From contig NZ_CP012201.1 of assembly GCF_001191005.1 (NCBI RefSeq), positions 4,898,001 through 4,962,000 of the forward strand: 64,000 bases of DNA, given 5' to 3'. The DNA comes from Massilia sp. NR 4-1 (lineage in GTDB: Bacteria > Pseudomonadota > Gammaproteobacteria > Burkholderiales > Burkholderiaceae_D). Below the pieces are notes generated by a model that made no database searches, had not been told where the DNA came from, and saw nothing but the letters and a program-made list of their open reading frames with translations. Within the stretch, counting starts at the first letter, position 1. Each line of letters begins with the position of its first letter. The position numbers and the translations under genes are program-made. Shown here one piece after another: positions 8,123 to 16,785 of this stretch.

Positions 8123-9745
8123 GTGAACAATTTGTCATTCAAGCAGAAGCTGTGGATACCCTTGATTTGCAGCCTGCTCTGCATCTCGGCCGTGTTTATT
8201 TACGATGCGCTGCAAATGCGCAATGTGCGTATCGAAGAGCGCAAGAACGATCTGGCCGATGTGGCCGACGTGGGCTTGAGCGTGCTCAAGTTGTACGGCG
8301 ACAAGGCCCAGTCCGGTGCCATGAGCAAGGAAGACGCCCAGGCCCAGGCGCGCGCCAGCATCAAGGCCATGCGCTTCGGCAAGGACGGCTATATCTCCAT
8401 CGTCGGCAGCGACGGCATCGCCCTGATGAATCCCTTCAAGCCGGAAAACGATGGCAAGAACCTGCTGGACTTCAAAGATCCCAAGGGCAACTACCTGTAC
8501 CGCGACATCACCAATGTCGCCAAGGGCGAGGGCTCCGGTTTCGTCAGCTACTGGTGGGCGCGTCCCAACGCCACCGAACCGTCGCCCAAGCTGAGCCGCG
8601 TCGCCACCTACAAGCCCTGGGAATGGGCGCTGGTGACGGGCGTGTACATGGATGATATCGATGCCGCCTTCTACTCCCAGCTGATGAAGTCGGGCGTGTT
8701 GCTGGTGGTGGTCTGCCTGATCCTGGCCGCCATCGTCGGCGCCATCAACCGCAGCCTGCACCGCGCCATCGGCGGTGAACCCGAATATGCGGAAAAAGTC
8801 GCCTCGCTGATCGCCGCCGGCGACCTCAGCGTGACGGTGGAAACGGCCAGTGGCGACCGCAGCAGCATGCTGTACGCCATGAAGACCATGCAAGCCAATC
8901 TGGCCAACACCATCGGCGAAATCCGCCGCGCCGCCGACACCATCGCCATCGCCTCGGCCGAAATTGCCAGCGGCAATATGGATTTGTCGGCGCGCACCGA
9001 ATCCCAGGCCAGTTCGCTGGAAGAGACCGCCGCCTCGATGGAAGAGCTGACCTCGACCGTGAACCAGAACGCCGCCAACGCCGTGCAGGCCAACCAGCTG
9101 GTGCAGTCGGCCGCCCACGTCGCGCAGCAGGGCGGTACCGTGGTCTCGCAAGTGGTGCAGACCATGGACACCATCAACGCTTCCTCGCGCCGCATTGTCG
9201 ACATCATCGCCGTGATTGACGGCATCGCCTTCCAGACCAATATCCTGGCCTTGAACGCCGCCGTGGAAGCGGCGCGCGCCGGCGAGCAGGGCCGCGGCTT
9301 CGCCGTGGTCGCCTCCGAAGTGCGCAACCTGGCCCACCGCAGCGCCGCCGCCGCCAAGGAAATCAAGGAATTGATCAACGACTCCGTCGGCACCATCGAA
9401 AGCGGCAGCACCCTGGTGGCGCAGGCCGGCAGCACCATGGACCAGGTGGTGGAAAGCGTCTCGCGCGTGACCCAGATCATGGCCTCGATCACCGACGCTT
9501 CGAGCGAGCAAAGCACCGGCATCGGCCACGTCAACCAGGCCATCACGGAAATGGATTCCGTCACCCAGCAGAACGCCGCCCTGGTGGAAGAAGCCGCCGC
9601 CGCCGCCGGTGCCATGCAAGAGCAGGCCGCCACCCTGGCCCAGCTGGTCAGCCGCTTCCGCCTGAGCGCCGGCGAAGCCGCCGTCCAGTCCACCCCGCGC
9701 GCGCAGCGCGCCCCGGCCAGACAGCGCGCCCTGAGCCACGCCTGA
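8123..9745 (+). CDS. Methyl-accepting chemotaxis protein
   Basis: A 540-aa inner-membrane chemoreceptor. A transmembrane helix (about 10-30) precedes a periplasmic sCache-type domain (DGYISIVGSDGIALMNP, then YKPWEWALVTGVYMDDID). A second transmembrane helix (about 190-212), HAMP, and a long cytoplasmic coiled coil follow, with the conserved hairpin tip IDGIAFQTNILALNAAVEAA. It signals through CheA/CheW. GTG at 8123 is preferred as start because AGGAGA lies 5-10 bases upstream and the membrane anchor begins right after; the open frame back to 7979 runs through the terminator. Ligand unknown; Cache domains of this type bind small carboxylates or amino acids. Confidence 0.92.
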   Translation: MNNLSFKQKLWIPLICSLLCISAVFIYDALQMRNVRIEERKNDLADVADVGLSVLKLYGDKAQSGAMSKEDAQAQARASIKAMRFGKDGYISIVGSDGIALMNPFKPENDGKNLLDFKDPKGNYLYRDITNVAKGEGSGFVSYWWARPNATEPSPKLSRVATYKPWEWALVTGVYMDDIDAAFYSQLMKSGVLLVVVCLILAAIVGAINRSLHRAIGGEPEYAEKVASLIAAGDLSVTVETASGDRSSMLYAMKTMQANLANTIGEIRRAADTIAIASAEIASGNMDLSARTESQASSLEETAASMEELTSTVNQNAANAVQANQLVQSAAHVAQQGGTVVSQVVQTMDTINASSRRIVDIIAVIDGIAFQTNILALNAAVEAARAGEQGRGFAVVASEVRNLAHRSAAAAKEIKELINDSVGTIESGSTLVAQAGSTMDQVVESVSRVTQIMASITDASSEQSTGIGHVNQAITEMDSVTQQNAALVEEAAAAAGAMQEQAATLAQLVSRFRLSAGEAAVQSTPRAQRAPARQRALSHA

Positions 9746-9751
9746 CCCCGT

Positions 9752-9780
9752 GTCCGATTGGGGTCAGACCCCAATCGGAC
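9752..9780. repeat. Dispersed palindrome, copy 2
   Basis: GTCCGATTGGGG TCA GACCCCAATCGGAC-type inverted repeat right after the chemoreceptor stop. It is followed by a partial direct copy and the GACGGCCATC motif (about 9799-9808). Likely doubles as terminator. Confidence 0.65.
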
Positions 9781-9850
9781 AGACCCCAATCGGATGGGAC
9801 GGCCATCTGGCGGGCCCGGCCGTAACCGTTACCGCACCACAGATGAGTAC

Positions 9851-9876
9851 GTGTCCGATCGGTGCCAGGCACCACG
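9851..9876. repeat. Dispersed palindrome, GGTGCCAGGCACC type
   Basis: GTGTCCGATC leads into the palindrome GGTGCCAGGCACC at 9861-9873. The same GTGTCCGAT lead-in is shared with the neighbouring copies. Confidence 0.55.
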
Positions 9877-9933
9877 GTGGGCACAAGCTCAGCCGCGTGG
9901 CTTGCCTCTATTCAATGTAATACAGCCCAGCCC

Positions 9934-9970
9934 GTGTCCGATTTTGGGGCCAGACCCCAAAATCGGACAC
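9934..9970. repeat. Dispersed palindrome, copy 3
   Basis: A perfect 16-bp inverted repeat (9934-9949 against 9955-9970) around CCAGA, ending 22 bases before the lipoprotein stop at 9993. It is a probable terminator for that minus-strand gene. Confidence 0.65.
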
Positions 9971-9992
9971 TGACTGGGCCGTTAAAGCGGAT

Positions 9993-10439
9993 TTATTCGG
10001 TGGTTTCGGCGACGGCGGGAGCGTCGGCCGGGACGTCGGCTTTGGGCGCGGGGGCGGGTTCGAAGACGAGCTTGTCGGCGTCGCCGCGGAACACGCCCAG
10101 CTTCTGGCCGCTCGCTTCGCCGCCTTCCTGCAGGGCGCAGCTCTCGGTTTCCACTTGCCAGACTTGCTTGCCGGCGCGCAGGCTCCAGTGGCGCTCGCCG
10201 CTGCCGAACAGCTCCACCTCGGTATCCAGGATCGGCAGCTCGGTCAACGCCAACTGGCGCTGGCACTCGGGCAGGCGCGCCGCCATCAGCGTGATGCGCG
10301 CATCGTCGCTCCAGAAATAATCCTGCTGGCGGCGCAGGCTCAAGGTGTGCTCCTGCGTGCTGTCCGCGTAATACGTGGCCGTATCATTGATGCAGCCGGC
10401 CAGCAGCAGCGGGAACAGGGCGGTCAGGATCTTGCGCAT
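9993..10439 (-). CDS. Small lipoprotein of unknown function
   Basis: A 148-aa protein with a lipobox: MRKILTALFPLLLAGC, acylated cysteine at residue 16. The mature part is beta-rich with two further cysteines (C59, C101), consistent with a periplasmic membrane-anchored domain. The C-terminal 20 residues are alanine/proline-rich and look disordered. No family recognised. It is transcribed away from the kinase operon that starts at 10579. Confidence 0.75.
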   Translation of the reverse strand: MRKILTALFPLLLAGCINDTATYYADSTQEHTLSLRRQQDYFWSDDARITLMAARLPECQRQLALTELPILDTEVELFGSGERHWSLRAGKQVWQVETESCALQEGGEASGQKLGVFRGDADKLVFEPAPAPKADVPADAPAVAETTE

Positions 10440-10578
10440 GGTGGTCTTCGCTTGTTATTCACGTAACGAAATTCATTATAGCGGTGCGCGCATGGGCCTG
10501 CATCATCGGTGCGGCCTCTTCGAGGAGAATTGCTATAAGATAAAGCACATTTCTTACTGAACTACAGGCTAGCGCGCC

Positions 10579-13500
10579 ATGAATGGACAGTCCTCTTTCG
10601 ACGATCAGAGTTTTCGCCGTGTTCTCTCCCGCAATATCACCTTGCCGCTGGCTGCCGGCGTGGTCAGCGCCGGGGTCTTTGTGGCGGTGCTGGTCTATCT
10701 GCTGAGCGCCCTCAACTGGGTTGAGCACAGCGAGCGCGTGATCGGCAATGCCCAGGAGGCGCGCAAGCTGACGGTGGATATGGAAACCGGCATGCGTGGC
10801 TTCCTGCTGACGGGCGATGAAAGCTTCCTTGCGCCGTATAAGCTGGCGCGGCCCAAGATCGATACCGCGCTCAATGTGCTGGCCGGCCTGGTCAAGGACA
10901 ATGCGCAGCAGGTGGAGCGCGTCCGCAATATCCAGGCCCAGCAAAAACAGTGGGAGGGCGTGGCCGAGTACATGATCGCCACGCGCCGCGCCAACGGCGA
11001 TTATCTGTCCCTGGTGCGCAGCGGCCGCGGCAAGGTCGAATTCGACGAGGTGCGCGCCCAGTTCCAGGGCTTTGTGGGGACCGAGGAAAGGCTGCGCGGC
11101 GAACGGGCGCGCCAGTCGCGCAATGTGACCTTTTTCACCAGCATCACTTACCTGACGCTGAGCCTGCTGCTCAGCGGCGCCCTGGCCTATTTCGGACGGC
11201 GCGACCTGATGCGCCTGTCGGGCGCCTTCGGCAAGGCGCTGCAGGCGCAAACCGAGCAGTCGGCCAAGCTGGAGCAGCAGGCCTGGATGCGTTCCGGCCA
11301 GGGCCAGCTGGCCGAGCAGGGCATCGGCCAGCTGGCCTTGCCCCAGCTGGCCTCCACCCTGCTGCAATTCCTGGCGCGCTATCTCGATGTGGCGGCCGCC
11401 GCCCTGTATGCGCGCGCGGCCGACGGCAGCCTGCGCCGCGTCGCCGCCTATGGCTTCAGCCATGAGGATATGGAGCACGGCCAGCATCTGCTGCCGGGCG
11501 AGGGCATCGTCGGCCAGGCGGCGCAGGGACGGCGCCTGGTGCACCTGCAAAACCTGCCGCCCGATTATCTGAAGGTCAGTTCCGCCCTGGGCAGCGGCCA
11601 GTCGCTGCAGGCGGTAGTGCTGCCGGTGGACAGCGACGGCAGCGTGAACGGCGTGGTGGAGCTGGGCTTCCTGCGCGCGGTGGGCGAGCGCGAACTCGAT
11701 TTCCTGCGCCTGGTGGCGGGCAATATCGGCACGGCCATCGAGGCCACCCAGGCGCGCCAGCGCCTGCAGGAAGTGCTGGCCGAAACCCAGCAGCTGAACG
11801 AGGAATTGCAGGTGCAGCAGGAAGAGCTGCGCACCGCGAACGAAGAGCTGGAAGAGCAGTCGCGCGTGCTGGAGCTGTCGCAGGCCAGCCTGGAAAACCA
11901 GAAGGCGGAGCTGGAGCAGAGCAATGAGCAATTGGCCGAGCAGGCCGTCGCGCTCGACCAGAAAAACGCGGCACTGGGCGATGTGCAGGAGCAGCTGGAA
12001 GAGCGGGCGCGCGACCTGGAGCGCGCCAGCCAGTACAAATCGCAGTTCCTGGCGAATATGTCGCACGAGCTGCGCACGCCGCTGAACAGTTCCCTGATCC
12101 TGGCCAAGCTCTTGTCCGACAACGAGGCGGGCAATCTGAGCGAGGAGCAGGTGCGCTATGCGCAAACGATTTACGGTGCGGGCAACGACCTGCTCAATCT
12201 GATCAACGACATCCTCGACATCTCCAAGGTCGAAGCGGGCAAGCTGGAACTGGCGCCGGAGGAACTGCAACTGGAACCGCTGGCCGAGCGCCTGGCGCGC
12301 GCCTTCGAGCCGCTGGCGCGGCAAAAAGGGCTGGACCTGGTGGTGGACCTGGAACCGGGCCTGCCGCCCACCATCTTCAGCGACGGCCAGCGCCTGGAGC
12401 AGATTCTGAAAAACCTGCTGTCGAACGCGATCAAGTTCACCGACCAGGGCAAGGTGATTCTGCGCCTGTCGCCGGGCGAACAGGGCCAGGTCAGCTTCGC
12501 GGTCAAGGATTCCGGCGTCGGCATTCCGCCCGAGCAGCACGAAAACATCTTCGGCGCTTTCCAGCAGGCTGACGGCAGCAGCAGCCGGCGCCATGGCGGC
12601 ACGGGACTGGGCCTGTCGATCTCGCGCGATCTGGCGCGCCTGCTGGGCGGCACGATTGCGTTGAGCAGCACGCCGGGACGCGGCAGCACCTTTACCCTGA
12701 CCCTGCCGGCGCAGTGGGCCGTGCCGCCGCATGGCCAGTTTGCGCCCACGGCGGCGCAGGCATCCGGTGCGCACCTGCCCCTGGCCGGCATTGCCGTGCC
12801 GCCGCTGGCGCAGCTGGCGGCAGTGGGCGGCGCGGCCGCAACGGCCGCCTCGCCGGCACGTCCCGCCGTCCCGGCCGGCATGGCGCCCGCTGCCGTATCC
12901 GGCGCCAACGGCGCCAATACGCCCTTGCCCGCCGTGCCGCGCGCCTTCGGCGACGACCGCGACCGCGCGCCGCCGCCCGAACGCAGCGTGCTGGTGATCG
13001 AGGACGAAGCGGCTTTCGCCCGCATCCTGTTCGACCTGGCGCACGAGATGGGCTACCGCTGCCTGGTCGCCTTTTCCGCCGAGGAGGGCTTGCAGCTGGC
13101 CGCGCAATACCGGCCCGACGCCATCCTGCTCGACATCCGCCTGCCCGACCGCTCCGGCCTCTCGGTGCTGCAACTGCTGAAGGACAATCCGCTTACGCGC
13201 CACATTCCCGTGCACGTGGTCTCCGCCGCCGAGAATGCCGAAGCGGCCCTGCATATGGGCGCGGTCGGCTATGCGCTGAAGCCGGCCACGCGCGAACAGC
13301 TGACCGAGGTTTTCAGCTGCCTGGAACGCAAATTCACGCAGGAGATCAAACGCATCCTGCTGGTGGAGGACGATGCGCGCCAGCGCGACAGCATGGTGGA
13401 GCTGATCGCCGACGACGATATCGAAATCCGCGCCGTGGAATCGGGCGAAGCGGCGCTGGAACTGCTGCGCAGCACCGTCTTCGACTGCATGATCATCGAC

Positions 13501-14157
13501 CTCAAACTGCCGGACATGCAGGGCAATGAACTGCTGCAGCGCATGTCGCGCGAGCCGATCGCCTCCTTCCCGCCGGTGATCGTCTACACCGGCCGCAATC
13601 TGACGCGCGCCGAGGAAGCCGACCTGCACAAGTATTCGCGCTCCATCATCATCAAGGGCGCGCGTTCGCCGGAACGCCTGCTTGATGAAGTGACGCTGTT
13701 CCTGCACAAGGTGGAGTCCGAGCTGTCCAGCGAGCGCCAGAGCATGCTGAAAACGGTGCGCAGCCGCGACCGCGTATTCGAAGGCCGCCGCATCCTGCTG
13801 GTGGACGACGACGTGCGCAATATCTTCGCCCTCACCAGCGCGCTGGAACAGAAAGGCGCGGTGGTGGAAATCGGCCGCAACGGCCAGGAAGCCCTGGACA
13901 AGCTGGATGCGGTGCCCGAGATCGACCTGGTGCTGATGGATGTGATGATGCCCGGCATGGACGGCCTGGAAGCCACGCGCCGCATCCGCGCCGACGCGCG
14001 CTTCCCGCGCCTGCCCATCATCACCGTCACCGCCAAGGCCATGAAGGACGACCACGAACAATGCCTGACGGCCGGCGCCAACGACTACCTGGCCAAGCCC
14101 ATCGACCTGTCGCGCCTGTATTCGCTGCTGCGCGTGTGGATGCCGGTCACCGACTGA
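10579..14157 (+). CDS. Hybrid histidine kinase, CHASE3-GAF-HisKA-HATPase-REC-REC-REC
   Basis: A 1192-aa membrane sensor. Transmembrane helices at about 20-44 and 185-205 flank a CHASE3 sensor domain (ETGMRGFLLTGDESFL). A GAF domain (about 245-390) and a long glutamine/glutamate-rich coiled coil (about 395-490) follow. Then come HisKA with phospho-acceptor H496 (SHELRTPLN) and HATPase_c (DSGVGIPPE, GGTGLGLSIS). A proline/alanine linker leads to three receiver domains with phospho-acceptor aspartates D852, D974 and D1121. The second receiver has a degenerate C-terminal half (IIIKGARSPE). It heads an operon with cheR, cheB, a second kinase and a subtilase; CheR begins 14 bases after its stop. 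Confidence 0.92.
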   Translation: MNGQSSFDDQSFRRVLSRNITLPLAAGVVSAGVFVAVLVYLLSALNWVEHSERVIGNAQEARKLTVDMETGMRGFLLTGDESFLAPYKLARPKIDTALNVLAGLVKDNAQQVERVRNIQAQQKQWEGVAEYMIATRRANGDYLSLVRSGRGKVEFDEVRAQFQGFVGTEERLRGERARQSRNVTFFTSITYLTLSLLLSGALAYFGRRDLMRLSGAFGKALQAQTEQSAKLEQQAWMRSGQGQLAEQGIGQLALPQLASTLLQFLARYLDVAAAALYARAADGSLRRVAAYGFSHEDMEHGQHLLPGEGIVGQAAQGRRLVHLQNLPPDYLKVSSALGSGQSLQAVVLPVDSDGSVNGVVELGFLRAVGERELDFLRLVAGNIGTAIEATQARQRLQEVLAETQQLNEELQVQQEELRTANEELEEQSRVLELSQASLENQKAELEQSNEQLAEQAVALDQKNAALGDVQEQLEERARDLERASQYKSQFLANMSHELRTPLNSSLILAKLLSDNEAGNLSEEQVRYAQTIYGAGNDLLNLINDILDISKVEAGKLELAPEELQLEPLAERLARAFEPLARQKGLDLVVDLEPGLPPTIFSDGQRLEQILKNLLSNAIKFTDQGKVILRLSPGEQGQVSFAVKDSGVGIPPEQHENIFGAFQQADGSSSRRHGGTGLGLSISRDLARLLGGTIALSSTPGRGSTFTLTLPAQWAVPPHGQFAPTAAQASGAHLPLAGIAVPPLAQLAAVGGAAATAASPARPAVPAGMAPAAVSGANGANTPLPAVPRAFGDDRDRAPPPERSVLVIEDEAAFARILFDLAHEMGYRCLVAFSAEEGLQLAAQYRPDAILLDIRLPDRSGLSVLQLLKDNPLTRHIPVHVVSAAENAEAALHMGAVGYALKPATREQLTEVFSCLERKFTQEIKRILLVEDDARQRDSMVELIADDDIEIRAVESGEAALELLRSTVFDCMIIDLKLPDMQGNELLQRMSREPIASFPPVIVYTGRNLTRAEEADLHKYSRSIIIKGARSPERLLDEVTLFLHKVESELSSERQSMLKTVRSRDRVFEGRRILLVDDDVRNIFALTSALEQKGAVVEIGRNGQEALDKLDAVPEIDLVLMDVMMPGMDGLEATRRIRADARFPRLPIITVTAKAMKDDHEQCLTAGANDYLAKPIDLSRLYSLLRVWMPVTD

Positions 14158-14171
14158 GGATCGAACACGCC

Positions 14172-15005
14172 ATGCCCGGCCATCATCACCACCAAAGCGA
14201 TATCGAAATCGAGCTGGCCATGCTGATGCAGGCCATCTATATGAAGTACAGCTACGATTTCCGCGACTACACGGGCGCTTCGCAAAAGCGCCGCGTGCTG
14301 TATGCAATGGGGCAGATGGATTGCCGCACCATTTCGGAACTGCAGTCGCGCGTGATGCACGAGGCCGAGGCTTTCAGCGCGCTGCTGCAGTATCTGACCA
14401 TTCCCGTCACCGAGATGTTCCGCGACCCCGCGTATTTCGCCGGCCTGCGCGAGCATGTGCTGCCGGTCCTGAGTACCTATCCTTCTTTGAAAATCTGGGT
14501 GGCCGGATGCAGCACCGGCGAGGAGGTGTATTCCCTGGCCATCCTGCTCAAGGAAGAAGGCCTGCTGGAGCGCAGCATCATCTACGCCACCGACATCAAT
14601 CCGCAATCGCTGGACAAGGCAAAGAAGGGGGTCTTCCCGCTGGAGAGCATGCGCCAGTACACCGAGAACTATCAGGCTTGCGGAGGCAAGCGCGCCTTCT
14701 CCGACTACTACACCGCCGCGTATAACGCGGCGCTGTTCGACCGCGCCCTGTGCGAGAACGTGACCTTTGCCGACCACAGCCTGGCGACCGACAGCGTATT
14801 CGCGGAAACCCAGTTCATCAGCTGCCGCAATGTGATGATCTACTTCAAGCGCAAGCTGCAGGATAGGGCGCTGGGCCTGTTCCACGAGTCGCTATGCCAT
14901 CGCGGCTTCCTGGGCCTGGGCAGCAAGGAGAGCATCGATTTTTCCAGCTACGGTCCCCGCTTCGAGCCGGTGGCCAAGCGTGAACGCCTGTTCCGGAAAC
15001 TATGA
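14172..15005 (+). CDS. CheR-type protein-glutamate methyltransferase
   Basis: A 277-aa SAM-dependent methyltransferase: an N-terminal helical domain, then the SAM motif WVAGCSTGEEVYSLAI and the late motif FISCRNVMIYF. These are the marks of CheR. ATG 14172 is chosen because the open frame back to 14061 overlaps the kinase end, and GAGGA lies 10-14 bases upstream. Its stop overlaps cheB by 4 bases. A CheR beside a CheB and kinases but with no CheA/CheW suggests regulation of a kinase or other methylatable partner rather than flagellar chemotaxis. Confidence 0.9.
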   Translation: MPGHHHHQSDIEIELAMLMQAIYMKYSYDFRDYTGASQKRRVLYAMGQMDCRTISELQSRVMHEAEAFSALLQYLTIPVTEMFRDPAYFAGLREHVLPVLSTYPSLKIWVAGCSTGEEVYSLAILLKEEGLLERSIIYATDINPQSLDKAKKGVFPLESMRQYTENYQACGGKRAFSDYYTAAYNAALFDRALCENVTFADHSLATDSVFAETQFISCRNVMIYFKRKLQDRALGLFHESLCHRGFLGLGSKESIDFSSYGPRFEPVAKRERLFRKL

Positions 15006-15610
15006 TGGATGCGCGCGCCGTCATCACCCGCGTCCTGCAGGGACGCCATATCGAAGCCGTGGCCATCGGCGGCTCGGCCGGCGGCGTGAATGCCCTGCTG
15101 CAGATCCTGCCCGGCCTGCCGCCGAATTTCTCGCGTCCGGTGATCGTGGTGCTGCATGTGCAAGGCGGCCGCCAAAGCCAGCTGGCCGAGGTCTTCCAGC
15201 GCCAGTTGCCCTTGCCGGTGTGCGAAGCGGGCGACAAGGAAACCATCGTTCCGGGTACGCTCTACTTTGCGCCGTCGGATTACCATCTGTCGGTGGAGAC
15301 GGACGGCAGTTTTTCCCTCAGCTGCGAACCGCCCGTGAACTTTGCCCGGCCCGCCATCGACCTGATGATGGCGTCGGCCGCCGATACCTATGGCGCCGGC
15401 CTGCTCGGCATCCTGCTGACCGGCGCCAACCACGATGGCGCGGCCGGCCTGGCGGCGATCGGCGAGGCCGGCGGCATGACGGTGGCGCAGAACCCGGACG
15501 AAGCCATGGTCGGCACCATGCCGGAGGAAGCCATACGCCTGCGCATGCCGGACCTGATCTTGCCGCTGGCCGATATCCGTAGCCTGTTGTCGATGCTGGA
15601 GAACACTTGA
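15002..15610 (+). CDS. CheB-type methylesterase, catalytic domain only
   Basis: A 202-aa protein that is only the CheB catalytic domain. The triad is S25 (GGSAGGVNA), H52 (VVLHVQ) and D145 (GANHDGAAG), with spacing close to full-length CheB. The N-terminal receiver domain of chemotaxis CheB is absent, so control must come from a partner. It starts inside the cheR stop (ATGA overlap), and its own stop overlaps the next start (TGATG), so production is coupled along the operon. Confidence 0.9.
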   Translation: MMDARAVITRVLQGRHIEAVAIGGSAGGVNALLQILPGLPPNFSRPVIVVLHVQGGRQSQLAEVFQRQLPLPVCEAGDKETIVPGTLYFAPSDYHLSVETDGSFSLSCEPPVNFARPAIDLMMASAADTYGAGLLGILLTGANHDGAAGLAAIGEAGGMTVAQNPDEAMVGTMPEEAIRLRMPDLILPLADIRSLLSMLENT

Positions 15611-16785
15611 TGGAAATGGAAAGTACCAAGCTGCTGATCGTGGACGACCTGCCGGAGAATCTGCGCGCCCTGAATGCGCTGATCCGCGGCGAGGGGCGCG
15701 CGGTGTTCCAGGCCGCCAGCGGCGAAGAGGCGCTGGCCCTGCTGCTGGAGCACGATTTCGCCCTCGCCATTCTCGATGTGCAGATGCCGGATATGGACGG
15801 CTTCGAGCTGGCGGAGCTGATGCGCGGCACCGACAAGACGCGCCACATTCCGATCGTTTTCGTCAGCGCGGCGGGCAAGGAGCTGAATTACGCCTTCAAG
15901 GGCTATGAGACGGGCGCCGTCGATTTCCTCTACAAGCCGCTGGATGCCGACGCGGTACGCAGCAAGGTGAATGTCTTCGTCGACCTGTATTGCCAGCGGC
16001 GCGAGATCCGCCGCCGCGTCGAGCAGCAGGAGGCGACCATGCGCGAGCTGCAGGCCGCGCAGGAGGAGTTGCAGCGCGCCCTGCATATGCGCGACGATTT
16101 CATGTCGATGGTGGCGCACGAACTGCGCACGCCGCTGAATACGCTGTACCTGGAATCGCAGATGCGCAAGATGCAGCTGGAGCGCGGCACCCTGCCGGCG
16201 CTCGACAGCGTGCAGACGCGCCGCATGGTGGAACGCGACGAGCGCCAGATCCGCAGCATGATACGGCTGATCGACGATATGCTGGACGTCTCGCGCATCC
16301 GCAGCGGCACCATGTCGATCCGTCCCTGCGATACCGAGCTGCTGCCGCTGCTTGAGCGCGTGGTGGCCGATCTGGAAACCCAGGCCGCGAATGCCGGCAG
16401 CAGCATCAGCCTGAATGCCAGCCACAATGTCAGCGGCTGCTGGGACGAGTTCCGCATCGAACAGGTGATTATCAATCTGCTGACCAATGCGCTGCGTTAT
16501 GGCGGCGGCAAGCCGGTGGCTGTCACCCTGAGTTCGACGCCCACCCAGGCGATGATCGAAGTGGCGGACCATGGTCCAGGCATCGCGCCCGAGCAGCAGG
16601 CGCGCATCTTCGAACCGTTCGAGCGCGTGGGCGGTAAGGAGGCCCCGGCGGGACTCGGCCTGGGCCTGTATATCTCGCGCCAGCTGGCGGAGGCGCATGG
16701 CGGCAAGCTGGCGGTCAGCAGCCGTTTGGGTGAGGGCGCGGTATTCAGCCTGGTGCTGCCGCGCCAGAGCGCGCGTCCGGCGTGA
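15610..16785 (+). CDS. Response regulator-histidine kinase (REC-HisKA-HATPase)
   Basis: A 391-aa soluble protein. The N-terminal receiver carries phospho-acceptor D56 (AILDVQMPDMDG). A linker helix leads to HisKA with H170 (MVAHELRTPLN) and a HATPase_c domain (NLLTNALRYGGG, DHGPGIAPE, GLGLGLYIS). It lacks membrane helices, so it probably takes phosphate from the upstream hybrid kinase. ATG 15610 is used; a TTG one codon earlier is possible. Its stop overlaps the subtilase GTG start. Confidence 0.9.
   Translation: MEMESTKLLIVDDLPENLRALNALIRGEGRAVFQAASGEEALALLLEHDFALAILDVQMPDMDGFELAELMRGTDKTRHIPIVFVSAAGKELNYAFKGYETGAVDFLYKPLDADAVRSKVNVFVDLYCQRREIRRRVEQQEATMRELQAAQEELQRALHMRDDFMSMVAHELRTPLNTLYLESQMRKMQLERGTLPALDSVQTRRMVERDERQIRSMIRLIDDMLDVSRIRSGTMSIRPCDTELLPLLERVVADLETQAANAGSSISLNASHNVSGCWDEFRIEQVIINLLTNALRYGGGKPVAVTLSSTPTQAMIEVADHGPGIAPEQQARIFEPFERVGGKEAPAGLGLGLYISRQLAEAHGGKLAVSSRLGEGAVFSLVLPRQSARPA

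Noticed and set aside
10459..14307. A 1282-codon open frame on the minus strand opposite the hybrid kinase
   Set aside because: It is antisense to a gene with every expected kinase and receiver motif. High GC removes stops in the opposite frame, and its translation is low-complexity Gln/Ala/Arg/His without domains.
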